Shown here: positions 34,524-42,582 of the stretch, piece by piece
Layout: each line of letters opens with the position of its first letter
How positions within the stretch are numbered: the stretch's first letter is position 1
Assembly (NCBI GenBank): GCA_937890765.1
Contig: CALADQ010000023.1
Span: 1-64,000 of the forward strand
DNA length: 64,000 bases
DNA from: an uncultured Candidatus Neoarthromitus sp.
GTDB lineage: Bacteria > Bacillota > Clostridia > Clostridiales > Clostridiaceae
Reading direction: 5' to 3'
Program-made: the position numbers and the translations under genes
The notes under the pieces: model-generated
The model's input: the letters and a program-made list of their open reading frames with translations, nothing else
What the model was told of the DNA's origin: nothing
The model's database searches: none

Positions 34524-34590
34524 ATTGTAGCATGTTTTATTTATCCACATAAGATTATTATGTAAAAATAAAATAATTTAAGGAGTAAAA

Positions 34591-35130
34591 ATGGATTTTG
34601 TTAATTTAATGAATCAAATTAATAATCAAGGGTGTGTAAATGATATGATGCAAAATTTTTGTCATAACAACAATAGTAATAATGGAATTGGAAATGGTAT
34701 CTTGCCTTTATTGCTTTTAGCAGGTTTAGGAAATAATAATTGTCAAAATAATGGAGGAACATTAACTTGTTATCCATCAAATAATTGTAGTAATCAATGT
34801 TTTCAAGGAGTTCAACCTTATGTAATTCCAAATTCAGATTCAAATTTAAGGTATAGAACAAGGAGGGTTAGACAAGCTTATGTTGAAGTGCCAGTTTCAA
34901 CTTATCAAGTAGTAAATCCAATATGTACTAATAGTTCATTTTTAAATAGTCAGTGTCCAACTACTATGAATATAATGCCTTATAGCAATCAAAAAGGTGG
35001 AATGGACTTAGGAACAATTTTGTTGTTGATGTGTTTATTTAGCAGATGTAATAACAATTATGATAATAATGGAAATATGTGTCATCCTCATACACGTCCA
35101 CAACCAAGAAGCAATGCATCTGAATTGTAA
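34591..35130 (+). CDS. Asn/Cys-rich low-complexity protein, possible spore coat component
   Basis: The 179-residue protein has an unusual composition: runs of Asn (CHNNNSNN, NNNCQNNGG), about a dozen cysteines, two leucine-rich hydrophobic patches (GILPLLLLAGLG and LGTILLLMCLFS) and a basic RYRTRRVRQ segment. No known domain is visible. Asn- and Cys-rich composition, a helix-breaking sequence and a spore-forming host suggest a coat or crust protein, but this is inference. It starts behind AAGGAG and is followed by a hairpin and another Asn-rich gene. Confidence 0.65.
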   Translation: MDFVNLMNQINNQGCVNDMMQNFCHNNNSNNGIGNGILPLLLLAGLGNNNCQNNGGTLTCYPSNNCSNQCFQGVQPYVIPNSDSNLRYRTRRVRQAYVEVPVSTYQVVNPICTNSSFLNSQCPTTMNIMPYSNQKGGMDLGTILLLMCLFSRCNNNYDNNGNMCHPHTRPQPRSNASEL

Positions 35131-35184
35131 AAAATTAAATTTGTGATTCAAATATATGATTCAACTTTATATGCAGTTGGAAAA

Positions 35185-35210
35185 TTAGGAGGGGTTTTTA
35201 TCCCTCCTAA
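35185..35210 (+). promoter_or_regulatory. Hairpin between two Asn-rich genes
   Basis: TTAGGAGGG (35185-35193) pairs with CCCTCCTAA (35202-35210). The 5' arm is itself an anti-Shine-Dalgarno match held in a stem. There is no T run, so it may be an mRNA stability or attenuation element rather than a true terminator. The next gene's own GGAGG lies 7 bases downstream. Confidence 0.5.
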
Positions 35211-35227
35211 AATATATGGAGGATTTT

Positions 35228-35581
35228 ATGTCTAAAAGAAAGAGAATTTATGTGGAAGAGAACTATTATCCAAATCAAGATAAAATTCAATATAATAATT
35301 TATTGTCAAATTACAATAACATAGTTGATTTATTAAATAACATAGATATTAATAATTTGAGAAATATTGTTTCGATGATTTTTAACGGGAATGATATAAA
35401 TAATTTTAATTTCAATAATTTGAATAAAGAAATTAATTATATGGATGGAATTTATAATAGAAATGAAACTATAATAAATTTTTTTAATTGCTTGAAAGGA
35501 ATTTTAAAGGATGAGTTTTCAGAAATTGTAGAGAAGTTTATTAAGTTTTATATGGATGAAATAAACAATGAAAAATTATAA
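35228..35581 (+). CDS. Asn-rich small protein, unknown function
   Basis: The 117-residue soluble protein has a basic start (MSKRKRIYVEE), a middle dominated by Asn and Ile (NNFNFNNLNKEIN) and a more ordinary C-terminal helix with one cysteine. The ATG at 35228 follows GGAGG. The Asn bias resembles the upstream gene, and together they may form a small sporulation or envelope unit. No family was recognised. Confidence 0.6.
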   Translation: MSKRKRIYVEENYYPNQDKIQYNNLLSNYNNIVDLLNNIDINNLRNIVSMIFNGNDINNFNFNNLNKEINYMDGIYNRNETIINFFNCLKGILKDEFSEIVEKFIKFYMDEINNEKL

Positions 35582-35680
35582 TTGTAAATTAATTTAAAAT
35601 ATGTATAAATAACTAAAATATGTGAAATCATATAACTGTAAATGGAGATTAATATTTTTTCTCCACAAATCCCCCTTAAA

Positions 35681-35714
35681 TAAGGCTACCTTTCCTAAAA
35701 AGAAAGTAGCCTTA
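35681..35714. terminator. Hairpin downstream of perR
   Basis: TAAGGCTACCTTTC and GAAAGTAGCCTTA pair with one bulged C, immediately 3' of the perR stop on the reverse strand. The T tract is weak on both sides. Confidence 0.55.
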
Positions 35715-35716
35715 AA

Positions 35717-36157
35717 TTATGGAGTTAGTGATAATTCAGATGAGCATTCTTCACATATTCCATACAAAAACAAATCTAATTCTTCAACTTTATATGTTTT
35801 AATAGGAAGGTAATTTTTAAAAGATTTGTCTAATTTAAAATCCTTAATCTCATTACATTTCTTGCATTTAATATGACCATGTGGAGTTATTTTCGCGTCG
35901 TATCTAAAATTTTCCTCACATACGTTAAACATTTTTACGAGTCCAGAGTCGACTAAAGTATTCAAAGTTTTGTATACCGTAGCTAAACTTATTGTTGGAA
36001 TTGATTTTTTAATGTTTTTATATATTGTATCAACAGTTGGATGATTACACGTAAACATTAAATAAGAGTATATGTTTATTCTTTGTAACGTCAACTTTAA
36101 ATTTTTTTCTTTAAATACTTTTACTATATCATCAATATTGCTTTTATTACTTAACAT
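35717..36157 (-). CDS. perR: PerR-type Fur-family peroxide regulator
   Basis: The 146-residue protein has a winged helix with recognition segment SLATVYKTLNTL and a metal-binding C-terminus. YDAKITPHGHIKCKKC contains the regulatory histidines and first CxxC, and CEEC the second. The Asp-x-x-x-x-x-His-x-His arrangement is typical of PerR, which senses peroxide by metal-catalysed histidine oxidation. Its own promoter contains a near-consensus PerR box, supporting the assignment. Confidence 0.85.
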   Translation of the reverse strand: MLSNKSNIDDIVKVFKEKNLKLTLQRINIYSYLMFTCNHPTVDTIYKNIKKSIPTISLATVYKTLNTLVDSGLVKMFNVCEENFRYDAKITPHGHIKCKKCNEIKDFKLDKSFKNYLPIKTYKVEELDLFLYGICEECSSELSLTP

Positions 36158-36192
36158 AAAAAACTATCCCTTTTAATAAAATAACTACAATA

Positions 36193-36221
36193 ATTATATA
36201 ATAATTATTATCATATGTCAA
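36193..36221 (-). promoter_or_regulatory. perR promoter with PerR box
   Basis: On the reverse strand TTGACA (36221-36216), a 17-base spacer and TATAAT (36198-36193) form an ideal promoter. ATATAAT-A-ATTATTA (36196-36210 in plus orientation) matches the PerR box TTATAAT-N-ATTATAA at 12 of 14 positions and overlaps the -10 and spacer. Peroxide-responsive autoregulation is likely. Confidence 0.7.
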
Positions 36222-36233
36222 AAAAATGTAACA

Positions 36234-36737
36234 CTAAAGATTGTTTAAAATTTTATTAGAATATATAAAATTTATTATCCTAGTTAATATTAAATCATAA
36301 AACATAAATAAAATTGAAAAACCTCCACTAAAAATTGTAATTGATGTGTATGTAATTTTTAGTGGAAGAAATAATTTTGAATATAGAAAGAAAACTATTA
36401 AAAATAAAATATTGAAGTAGGATATTTTAAAAAAAATTTCAATGGGTATATTGCAAAATTTTTCTATGTAAAACTTTATTATTGGATACGATCCGAAAAA
36501 AAATAAATATATTATTGCATATTCAACTAATCCAAAAATAATTGCGCATATGGTGGAAGAAATTAAAATTAAATAACAATATTTAATGTTTAGCTTTATT
36601 ATGGATAGGCAACTTATCATTGACGAAATAGTTAACAGTGTTAAGTCAGCGATGTTTAATATTTTTGAAAAAGTAAAGAGCATTACGTTTATGGATATTA
36701 AAATAGAACTTTTTGTAATTTTATTAGTACTTACCAT
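36234..36737 (-). CDS. Small polytopic membrane protein, unknown
   Basis: The 167-residue protein has five predicted hydrophobic helices and few charged residues. There is no transporter signature I can name; the size would fit an S-component-like or accessory membrane protein. It begins next to the stop of the cysteine-tailed J-domain gene, with the ATG immediately following, so the DUF5685, J-domain and membrane genes form a tight reverse-strand operon that ends before perR. Confidence 0.6.
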   Translation of the reverse strand: MVSTNKITKSSILISINVMLFTFSKILNIADLTLLTISSMISCLSIIKLNIKYCYLILISSTICAIIFGLVEYAIIYLFFFGSYPIIKFYIEKFCNIPIEIFFKISYFNILFLIVFFLYSKLFLPLKITYTSITIFSGGFSILFMFYDLILTRIINFIYSNKILNNL

Positions 36738-37325
36738 CTAGCAACATGATATTAAATCGCACCCACACAATTCGCAACAAGAATCTAAACACAAAAGAGT
36801 GCAACAAGTATCACAACATCCACCTCCACAACAACCACATCCATTATTATCGAATCCAGCTCTTTTTGTGTATGTTTTTCTAAATTCGTTGTTGGAATTT
36901 ACGAATGAGTTATAAGATTGAGCGTATTCAAAATTATTTGGCTCTAAGTTGTATGCTATTTCAAAATGAGTTTTGCTTTTATCATACCAACCTTCTTTGT
37001 AATAAATTTGTCCAATTAGGTAATTCCATTCTGCATTTCTATTTTCTATTTTCCAAAGTTTTTGTCGAGCTTCATCTAAAGAATTTGAGTTTATTAAATT
37101 GCGAATTTGAGATAGAGAAAAGTTTTCGTTTGAATAAAAATTGTTCATTAAATAATCGTAAGCACTATTGATTTCTAAAATTTTTTTGTTTATTTCGTCA
37201 AAGTTTGAATTATCTTCATTTAATTTTGAATTGTAGAAATTTATTAGTGTTTTGTATGAATCTTTTACTTCTTGAATAGAAGCATTTTCATTTAAATTTA
37301 AAATATCAAAGTATTTTTTGTTCAT
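36738..37325 (-). CDS. Degenerate J-domain protein with 14-cysteine tail
   Basis: Residues 1-60 follow the DnaJ J-domain pattern (YFDILNLNENASIQEVKDSYK... then INSAYDYL), but the HPD tripeptide needed to stimulate Hsp70 is replaced by YNS in INFYNSKLN. A TPR-like middle (RQKLWKIENRNAEWNYLIG, then YKEGWYDKSKTHFEIAYNL) follows. The last ~35 residues hold 14 cysteines, many in pairs, interspersed with glycine, consistent with a metal-cluster or metal-storage tail. The ATG at 37325 overlaps the upstream DUF5685 gene by 20 bases. A DnaJ co-chaperone role is unlikely without HPD. Confidence 0.78.
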   Translation of the reverse strand: MNKKYFDILNLNENASIQEVKDSYKTLINFYNSKLNEDNSNFDEINKKILEINSAYDYLMNNFYSNENFSLSQIRNLINSNSLDEARQKLWKIENRNAEWNYLIGQIYYKEGWYDKSKTHFEIAYNLEPNNFEYAQSYNSFVNSNNEFRKTYTKRAGFDNNGCGCCGGGCCDTCCTLLCLDSCCELCGCDLISCC

Positions 37326-38235
37326 CTTTCTTAACACTTCCTTTTTTATTTGAACATTCAAAATGGTTTACAATTTTATCGACTTTTAGAGGCATACCCA
37401 TTTGAAGTATGTTTTCGATTAATTCGTAGTTTTTCGTTACGGATAATTCTTTAAAATTTTCTAGACATTTAAAATTCACGTAAGTTAGTAGTGAAAAATA
37501 TTTTTGTTTAATGTCTCTCTTGAATTGTAAAATATTATTTTCATTTAATGAAATTTTGCTTTCTGAACGTATAATTGGGTTAAATAAATTTTTTCTAAAA
37601 TCTTTTTCGATATCATCAAAGGCATCTACTATGTAAATCCACTTACCTAAATTATAACCTAAAATTCCAAGATGATGTAAAGAGGTTTCATCGAAATTGT
37701 TTATCTTGCCATAAAAATTTAAAATTTCTTTTGTTAAATTAGAAAATGGATGTGCGTATTCGTCAATAGATAAAATTTCATCAGAATTTTCCAATTTTTT
37801 CAGATTGTGAAGATTTTCATCTATAATTTTTTTAATTTCGTCAAATTGTTCAGGCATTTTCTTCACATAACAGTTTGCAACTGGGAAAATTAATTTTGAA
37901 AATAAATTATTTTCATCATTTATGTCGTCAAGTATTTTATTATGTGTTAAAATTGTATTTATATGACTAGCGTAATTTATGCTCTTGTTGTTTTGTACAA
38001 TTAATTTTTTTTCAATTGGATGAATTATGCAGGTTTTTTTAATTACGGTGTGGGGTTTTGATGAAAAACTGTCTAATAAAATTGAGATAAATGTTATATC
38101 GAAATTTATACTTACTCGTGGAATATTGCCATAATTTTTTTTGATTTCATGACAAAGACTACAGTAATAACTTTTGAAAGTTGTGTAATGTTTTATTTTT
38201 AGATCAGGTTTGAAGGGATACATATATCCGAACAT
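37306..38235 (-). CDS. DUF5685 family protein
   Basis: The 309-residue, mostly helical protein begins MFGYMYPFKPDLKIKHYTTF and soon has YYCSLCHEIKK with a CxxC. Other conserved-looking positions are KKTCIIHP and a C-terminal VDAFDDIEKDFRKN, an aspartate-rich helix that recalls the second metal motif of squalene/phytoene synthase-like folds. I assign the family from the N-terminal and DAxDDxxxD pattern. Function is undescribed to my knowledge. It is the first gene of the reverse-strand cluster with the cysteine-tailed J-domain gene. Confidence 0.72.
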   Translation of the reverse strand: MFGYMYPFKPDLKIKHYTTFKSYYCSLCHEIKKNYGNIPRVSINFDITFISILLDSFSSKPHTVIKKTCIIHPIEKKLIVQNNKSINYASHINTILTHNKILDDINDENNLFSKLIFPVANCYVKKMPEQFDEIKKIIDENLHNLKKLENSDEILSIDEYAHPFSNLTKEILNFYGKINNFDETSLHHLGILGYNLGKWIYIVDAFDDIEKDFRKNLFNPIIRSESKISLNENNILQFKRDIKQKYFSLLTYVNFKCLENFKELSVTKNYELIENILQMGMPLKVDKIVNHFECSNKKGSVKKDEQKIL

Positions 38236-38348
38236 TAAATTACTACCTCGTTAAAATATTTTTTATTATAAGAGTATATCACAAAAACGTATTTTGTAAT
38301 TTAAATCTTGAGAAGTATTTCACTAAAATAATTATTTGGAGGTTTAAT

Positions 38349-38516
38349 ATGGAGTGCTATTTTTTATCTACGTCATTTGAAACGGTCGAATGTTTTAAGG
38401 AGTGTGTTTATTACAACAAGGATAAGGAAGACCCAGTTGAAGATTGTCCTTTTGCACAAATTTTTAAAGGGAAAAGTTATAGTGATATAAAGAAGGAAGC
38501 GATAAAATTAAGTTAA
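38349..38516 (+). CDS. 55-residue Cys-containing small protein
   Basis: The ATG lies 6 bases after GGAGG at 38338-38343. The product has four cysteines (positions 3, 15, 19, 33) with EC-x10-C spacing and a DCPF motif, then a basic amphipathic end. No signal peptide. The cysteine spacing suggests a small metal-binding or redox domain. It is followed by a clear terminator, making it an independent unit divergent from the DUF5685 gene. Confidence 0.65.
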   Translation: MECYFLSTSFETVECFKECVYYNKDKEDPVEDCPFAQIFKGKSYSDIKKEAIKLS

Positions 38517-38537
38517 TTTAATTACATATTTTTCATT

Positions 38538-38560
38538 GGTACTTCGTTAAGTACCTTTTT
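38538..38560 (+). terminator. Terminator after the 55-residue gene
   Basis: GGTACTT pairs with AAGTACC around CGTT, followed by TTTTTG. Confidence 0.85.
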
Positions 38561-38729
38561 GTTTTTTTGTAAAAATTATTTTTGCGTATTGTTGTTTTAA
38601 ATTTTTTGTAATCATGATAACATTTAAAATCAAAATTATAACTAGTTTTACTCATTTCTAAATACATGGAAATTAAATTTGTAATGGTGTAATATGTACT
38701 TATAAAAAATAATTTGGAGTTGAGATGTT

Positions 38730-39914
38730 TTGTATAGTATAGATTTTTTAAAAGAGGCAAGTTATATAAAACAAGAGATAATTGAAAATAGAAGATATTT
38801 TCATAAATATCCTGAAATAGGATTTGAAGAATTTAATACTTCAAAAAAAATTGTTCAATATTTAAATGATTTGGGTATAGAAAATAAAATTGTTTGTTCT
38901 ACAGGAATTGTTGGTATCATTCGTGGAAATGGTGATGGTCCTGTTGTTGCTCTTCGTTCTGATTTAGATGCTCTTCCGATTTGTGATAGAAAAAATGTTG
39001 AATACTCATCACAGATAAACGGAAAAATGCATGCGTGTGGACATGATGGACACATGGCAATTTTAATGGGAGCTATTAAAATTTTAAATAAACATAGGGA
39101 TAAGTTTAAGGGAATTGTGAAAATAATTTTTGAGCCAGCTGAAGAAACTGTGGGTGGTGCAAAATTTATGATAAAAGAAAATGTTTTGGAGAATCCAAAA
39201 GTTAATGCTATAATCGGGCTTCATGTTTCAGAACTTTTGGAGGTTGGAACTGTTGGAGTTAATTATGATGTTGTAAATGCGGCTTCTAATCCTTTTAAAA
39301 TAATTGTGAAGGGAAAAGGTGGACATGGTGCACATCCAGAAGATTCAATAGATCCTATAGTTGCTTCGTGCAATTTGGTTACGATGCTCCAAAATATTGT
39401 AAGTAGGGAAATAAGTCCGCATAATCCTTCGGTGATAACCGTTGGGAAATTTTGTGGAGGAACTGCTCCAAATATAATTCCTGAAGAAGTTGTTTTGGAA
39501 GGAATAATTAGAACTTTAAATAAGGAAGATAGGGCTTATGTTATAAATAGGCTGAAAGAAATTTGTAATGGAATAAGTGTTTCGATGAAAGTTAGCATCG
39601 ATGTTGAAATAATTGATGGATATCCGTGTTTGTTTAACGATAGCAATGTTGTTTCAATCTCTGAAAAAGTTTTTGAAAAAATATTGGGTAAAGAGAATGT
39701 TATTAAAAATATTTCGCCTTCAATGGGAGTTGAAAGTTTTGCGTATTTCTCCGAAAAAGTTCCATCAATGTTTTACTTTTTAGGAACTAGAAATTCTAAA
39801 ACAGGAATTGTTCATCCTGCTCATGGAAGTTTGTTTGATTTAGATGAAGATGGGTTAGTTATAGGGGCTGCATTGCAAAGTGCCCTTGCTGTGAATTATT
39901 TAAATAACAATTGA
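38730..39914 (+). CDS. M20-family metal-dependent amidohydrolase
   Basis: The 394-residue protein belongs to the M20D subfamily (hippurate hydrolase, N-acyl-amino acid or N-acetyl-diaminopimelate deacetylase). Visible landmarks are RSDLDALPI, the metal-binding HACGHDGHMA, EPAEETVGGA and GLHVSE, and a late FAYFSEKVPSMFYFLG. The substrate is not readable. The start is TTG 38730 behind TTGGAG; the nearby ATG 38725 reaches a stop within five codons. Confidence 0.88.
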   Translation: MYSIDFLKEASYIKQEIIENRRYFHKYPEIGFEEFNTSKKIVQYLNDLGIENKIVCSTGIVGIIRGNGDGPVVALRSDLDALPICDRKNVEYSSQINGKMHACGHDGHMAILMGAIKILNKHRDKFKGIVKIIFEPAEETVGGAKFMIKENVLENPKVNAIIGLHVSELLEVGTVGVNYDVVNAASNPFKIIVKGKGGHGAHPEDSIDPIVASCNLVTMLQNIVSREISPHNPSVITVGKFCGGTAPNIIPEEVVLEGIIRTLNKEDRAYVINRLKEICNGISVSMKVSIDVEIIDGYPCLFNDSNVVSISEKVFEKILGKENVIKNISPSMGVESFAYFSEKVPSMFYFLGTRNSKTGIVHPAHGSLFDLDEDGLVIGAALQSALAVNYLNNN

Positions 39915-39927
39915 TTTAGGAGAAATT

Positions 39928-40923
39928 ATGAAGCAAGAGATTAAAATTGGAGTTAACGAAAAGAATCAAAGACTTGATAAATTTTTGAGAAAACTTTTTA
40001 AAGATGTGAAATTAAGTTTGATTTTTAAAGACATAAGAAAGGGAAACATTAAAGTTAATGGTAAAAAGAAAAATCTAGATTACAAACTTCAAGATGGAGA
40101 TGTCTTGAAAATTTTTGGTTACCATTACGATATAGAAAAGAAACAGTGCGAATTGGCTAATGTTAAATTTGACAATGCAAATTATCAAAAACCTAAAATA
40201 TGTTATGAAGATAAAAATTTATTAATTGTTATTAAAGAGAAAGATGTTCTTGTTCATTCAAATGGTGATGATGGGCTTAGCGATTTAACCAAAAATGTGA
40301 GAATTTATTTATCAAAAGAAGGTAAGTACATTCCTGAAAAAAATTTAACTTTTTCGCCATCGCCTGTTAATAGATTAGATAGAAATACTCATGGATTAGT
40401 TATGTTTGGGAAAAATAATGTTTCATTAAATGAATTAACTTGTCTTATTCGTGAAAGAAATGTAAATAAGTATTACAAAGCTCTTGTTGAAGGAAAAATT
40501 AAAGATGGAATTTACAAAGCTTATATAAAGAAGGATTCTAAATTAAATAAATCTTTTGTTTGTGATAAAAAGGACGAATCTTCAAAAGAAATTCTTATGG
40601 AAGTTAAAAATTTAGATACCAATGGAATTATAAGTTTGTTAGATATAAAACTTATTACAGGGCGAAGTCATCAAATTAGAAGTCATCTAAAATTTTTGGG
40701 TAATCCTATAATTGGAGATTTAAAATATGGAAACAAGGAAATTAGGAGCTTTTTTTTCAATAAGTATGGTGTAAAAAATCAGTTATTGTTTGCATATAAA
40801 CTAGAATTTAATGGAATAGATGAAAATATGGAATTAAATTATTTAAATGGTAAAGTTGTGGTTATGCCTTTACCATCTCAATTTAAAAGAATTATTAAAC
40901 AAGAATTTAAAATAAATTTTTAG
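39928..40923 (+). CDS. RluA-family 23S rRNA pseudouridine synthase
   Basis: An N-terminal S4 RNA-binding domain (about 1-65) is followed by the RluA catalytic domain with VNRLDRNTHGL and catalytic D151, and the GRSHQIRSHL motif. It isomerises uridines in rRNA (RluC/RluD type); the exact target cannot be told. It starts 13 bases after the M20 gene and precedes a flippase gene by 10 bases, so the three may form an operon. Confidence 0.92.
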   Translation: MKQEIKIGVNEKNQRLDKFLRKLFKDVKLSLIFKDIRKGNIKVNGKKKNLDYKLQDGDVLKIFGYHYDIEKKQCELANVKFDNANYQKPKICYEDKNLLIVIKEKDVLVHSNGDDGLSDLTKNVRIYLSKEGKYIPEKNLTFSPSPVNRLDRNTHGLVMFGKNNVSLNELTCLIRERNVNKYYKALVEGKIKDGIYKAYIKKDSKLNKSFVCDKKDESSKEILMEVKNLDTNGIISLLDIKLITGRSHQIRSHLKFLGNPIIGDLKYGNKEIRSFFFNKYGVKNQLLFAYKLEFNGIDENMELNYLNGKVVVMPLPSQFKRIIKQEFKINF

Positions 40924-40933
40924 AGGAAAACGG

Positions 40934-42565
40934 ATGAAAGAACAATCGACAGGAAAAAGTTTTATAGCCTTATCTTTTGCTGGAGTTATGGTAAAGATTA
41001 TGTCACTCATTTACGTTCCAATTATTATAAGAATACTTGGTGATGAGGGATATGGAATTTATTTAGTTTCATACGATATATTTAGTTTGATTTATGTAAT
41101 AACAAATTCTGGTATGCAAATAGCAATTGCTAAACAAATAGCAGAGTTTGTTGCTTTGAATCAACAACAGAATGTAATTAAAACATTTCAAGTTGGAAAG
41201 AGAATATTGTTCTTAATAGGTTTAATAAGTTCAGTTATTTTGTTTTTAAGTGCGAAGTGGGCATCGAAAATTGTAGGAAGCGAACGTGCGTACTTAGGAA
41301 TAATGTTTTTATCGCCAACAATATTTTTTACATCTATATTGGCAGCTTATCGAGGTTTCTTTCAAGGAATTTCAAATATGACTCCAATAGCTCTTTCTCA
41401 AATATTAGAACAAGTATTTAATATTTTTACAAGTGTTTGGTGTGCGGCTTTCTTAGTTAAATATAATTTGGAACTGGGAGCTGCCGGAGGAACTGTTGGA
41501 ACTACATTAGGAGCATTAATTGCGATAATATTTTTGTGGTGCGTAATTTTAAAAAGAAAAAAAGAATACGCTATGGATTTTTTTACGCCGTATTTAACTC
41601 CAAACATGGAAAAACAAGATACTGTTTCAGTAAAACAAATTATTTCAACGTTTTTTAAATATGGGACGCCAGTGATATTAACTTCAGGAATACAATATGT
41701 TGGTGCTGTTATAGATTTGGCTTTGGTGAAAAATAGACTTTTATTTGCTGGTTTTGATAGTGGAACAAGTGATATTTTGTATGGGCTTTTAGGAAAATAT
41801 AAAACTTTGGTTTACGTACCACTTGCGTTAATTGCTGCTTTGTCTGCTGCAGTTATACCAAGCATAGTCAAGTCTGTTGTTTTAAAAAATAATGAGGAAT
41901 TGTTTATTAAGATTAAATTTGCTCTTAAAGTGAGTTTTTTAATATCAGTGCCATCTTTTGTTGGATTGGCAGTTTTAAGCAAACCTATATATTCAATTTT
42001 GTTTTCTGAGAAATATAGTAGCGGATATATTTTAATGATTTATGGCTCGTCGCTTGTTGTTTTTATGGCAATAGTTCAAATACAAACTACAATTTTGCAA
42101 GGATTAAATAAGTTTTATTCTGTTTTTGTGAGTTTGTGTGTAGGGGTTGTTATTAAGCTTGTATCTAATTATGTTTTTATAGGAATAAAATTTATGAACA
42201 TAAATGGTGCGGTTATAGGAAGTATTTTGGGATTTTTAATTCCAATGATAATAAATTCTTTTTTGATAAAGAAGTATGTAGGTTTTAAAAGTGAGTTTTT
42301 TAAAAATTCTTTCAAGCCATTAATAAGTTCTTTGTGCATGGGAGTTTGTGTAATATTTTCATATTCAATTTTAAAATTTGTATTTGATAAATTTTCATTT
42401 GGACTAGTGTTATATTTTTCATTTGGAATTTCAATATTAATTGGAATTTTTGTGTATTTTATTTTGATAATATTTTTTAAGTATTTAAATAAAGATGATT
42501 TAAGTTTTATGCCGTCATCGTTAGTTAATAGAATACCTGAAAAAATAAAGAGTAGATTCTTTTAG
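40934..42565 (+). CDS. SpoVB/MurJ-like lipid flippase of the MOP superfamily, copy 1
   Basis: The 543-residue protein has 14 predicted membrane helices and begins with the family pattern GKSFIALSFAGVMVKIMSLIYVPIIIRILGDEGYGIY. It is close in length to SpoVB (about 520). SpoVB is needed for spore cortex synthesis and MurJ homologues flip lipid II; either job fits. A second paralogue lies immediately downstream in the opposite direction. Confidence 0.88.
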   Translation: MKEQSTGKSFIALSFAGVMVKIMSLIYVPIIIRILGDEGYGIYLVSYDIFSLIYVITNSGMQIAIAKQIAEFVALNQQQNVIKTFQVGKRILFLIGLISSVILFLSAKWASKIVGSERAYLGIMFLSPTIFFTSILAAYRGFFQGISNMTPIALSQILEQVFNIFTSVWCAAFLVKYNLELGAAGGTVGTTLGALIAIIFLWCVILKRKKEYAMDFFTPYLTPNMEKQDTVSVKQIISTFFKYGTPVILTSGIQYVGAVIDLALVKNRLLFAGFDSGTSDILYGLLGKYKTLVYVPLALIAALSAAVIPSIVKSVVLKNNEELFIKIKFALKVSFLISVPSFVGLAVLSKPIYSILFSEKYSSGYILMIYGSSLVVFMAIVQIQTTILQGLNKFYSVFVSLCVGVVIKLVSNYVFIGIKFMNINGAVIGSILGFLIPMIINSFLIKKYVGFKSEFFKNSFKPLISSLCMGVCVIFSYSILKFVFDKFSFGLVLYFSFGISILIGIFVYFILIIFFKYLNKDDLSFMPSSLVNRIPEKIKSRFF

Positions 42566-42582
42566 AGAACCTACTCTTTTTT
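42548..42582. terminator. Bidirectional terminator between the two flippase genes
   Basis: An imperfect AAGAGTAGA...TACTCTT stem with T runs on both strands spans the 3' ends of the convergent genes, which are 15 bases apart. Confidence 0.75.

Noticed and set aside
34524..34590. Sigma-K-type promoter upstream of the Asn/Cys-rich gene
   Set aside because: A CATAAGAT segment is present but no matching -35 element at the right distance; too weak to list.
35622..35813. Short plus-strand frame over the end of perR
   Set aside because: It covers the perR hairpin and coding strand and has no ribosome site.
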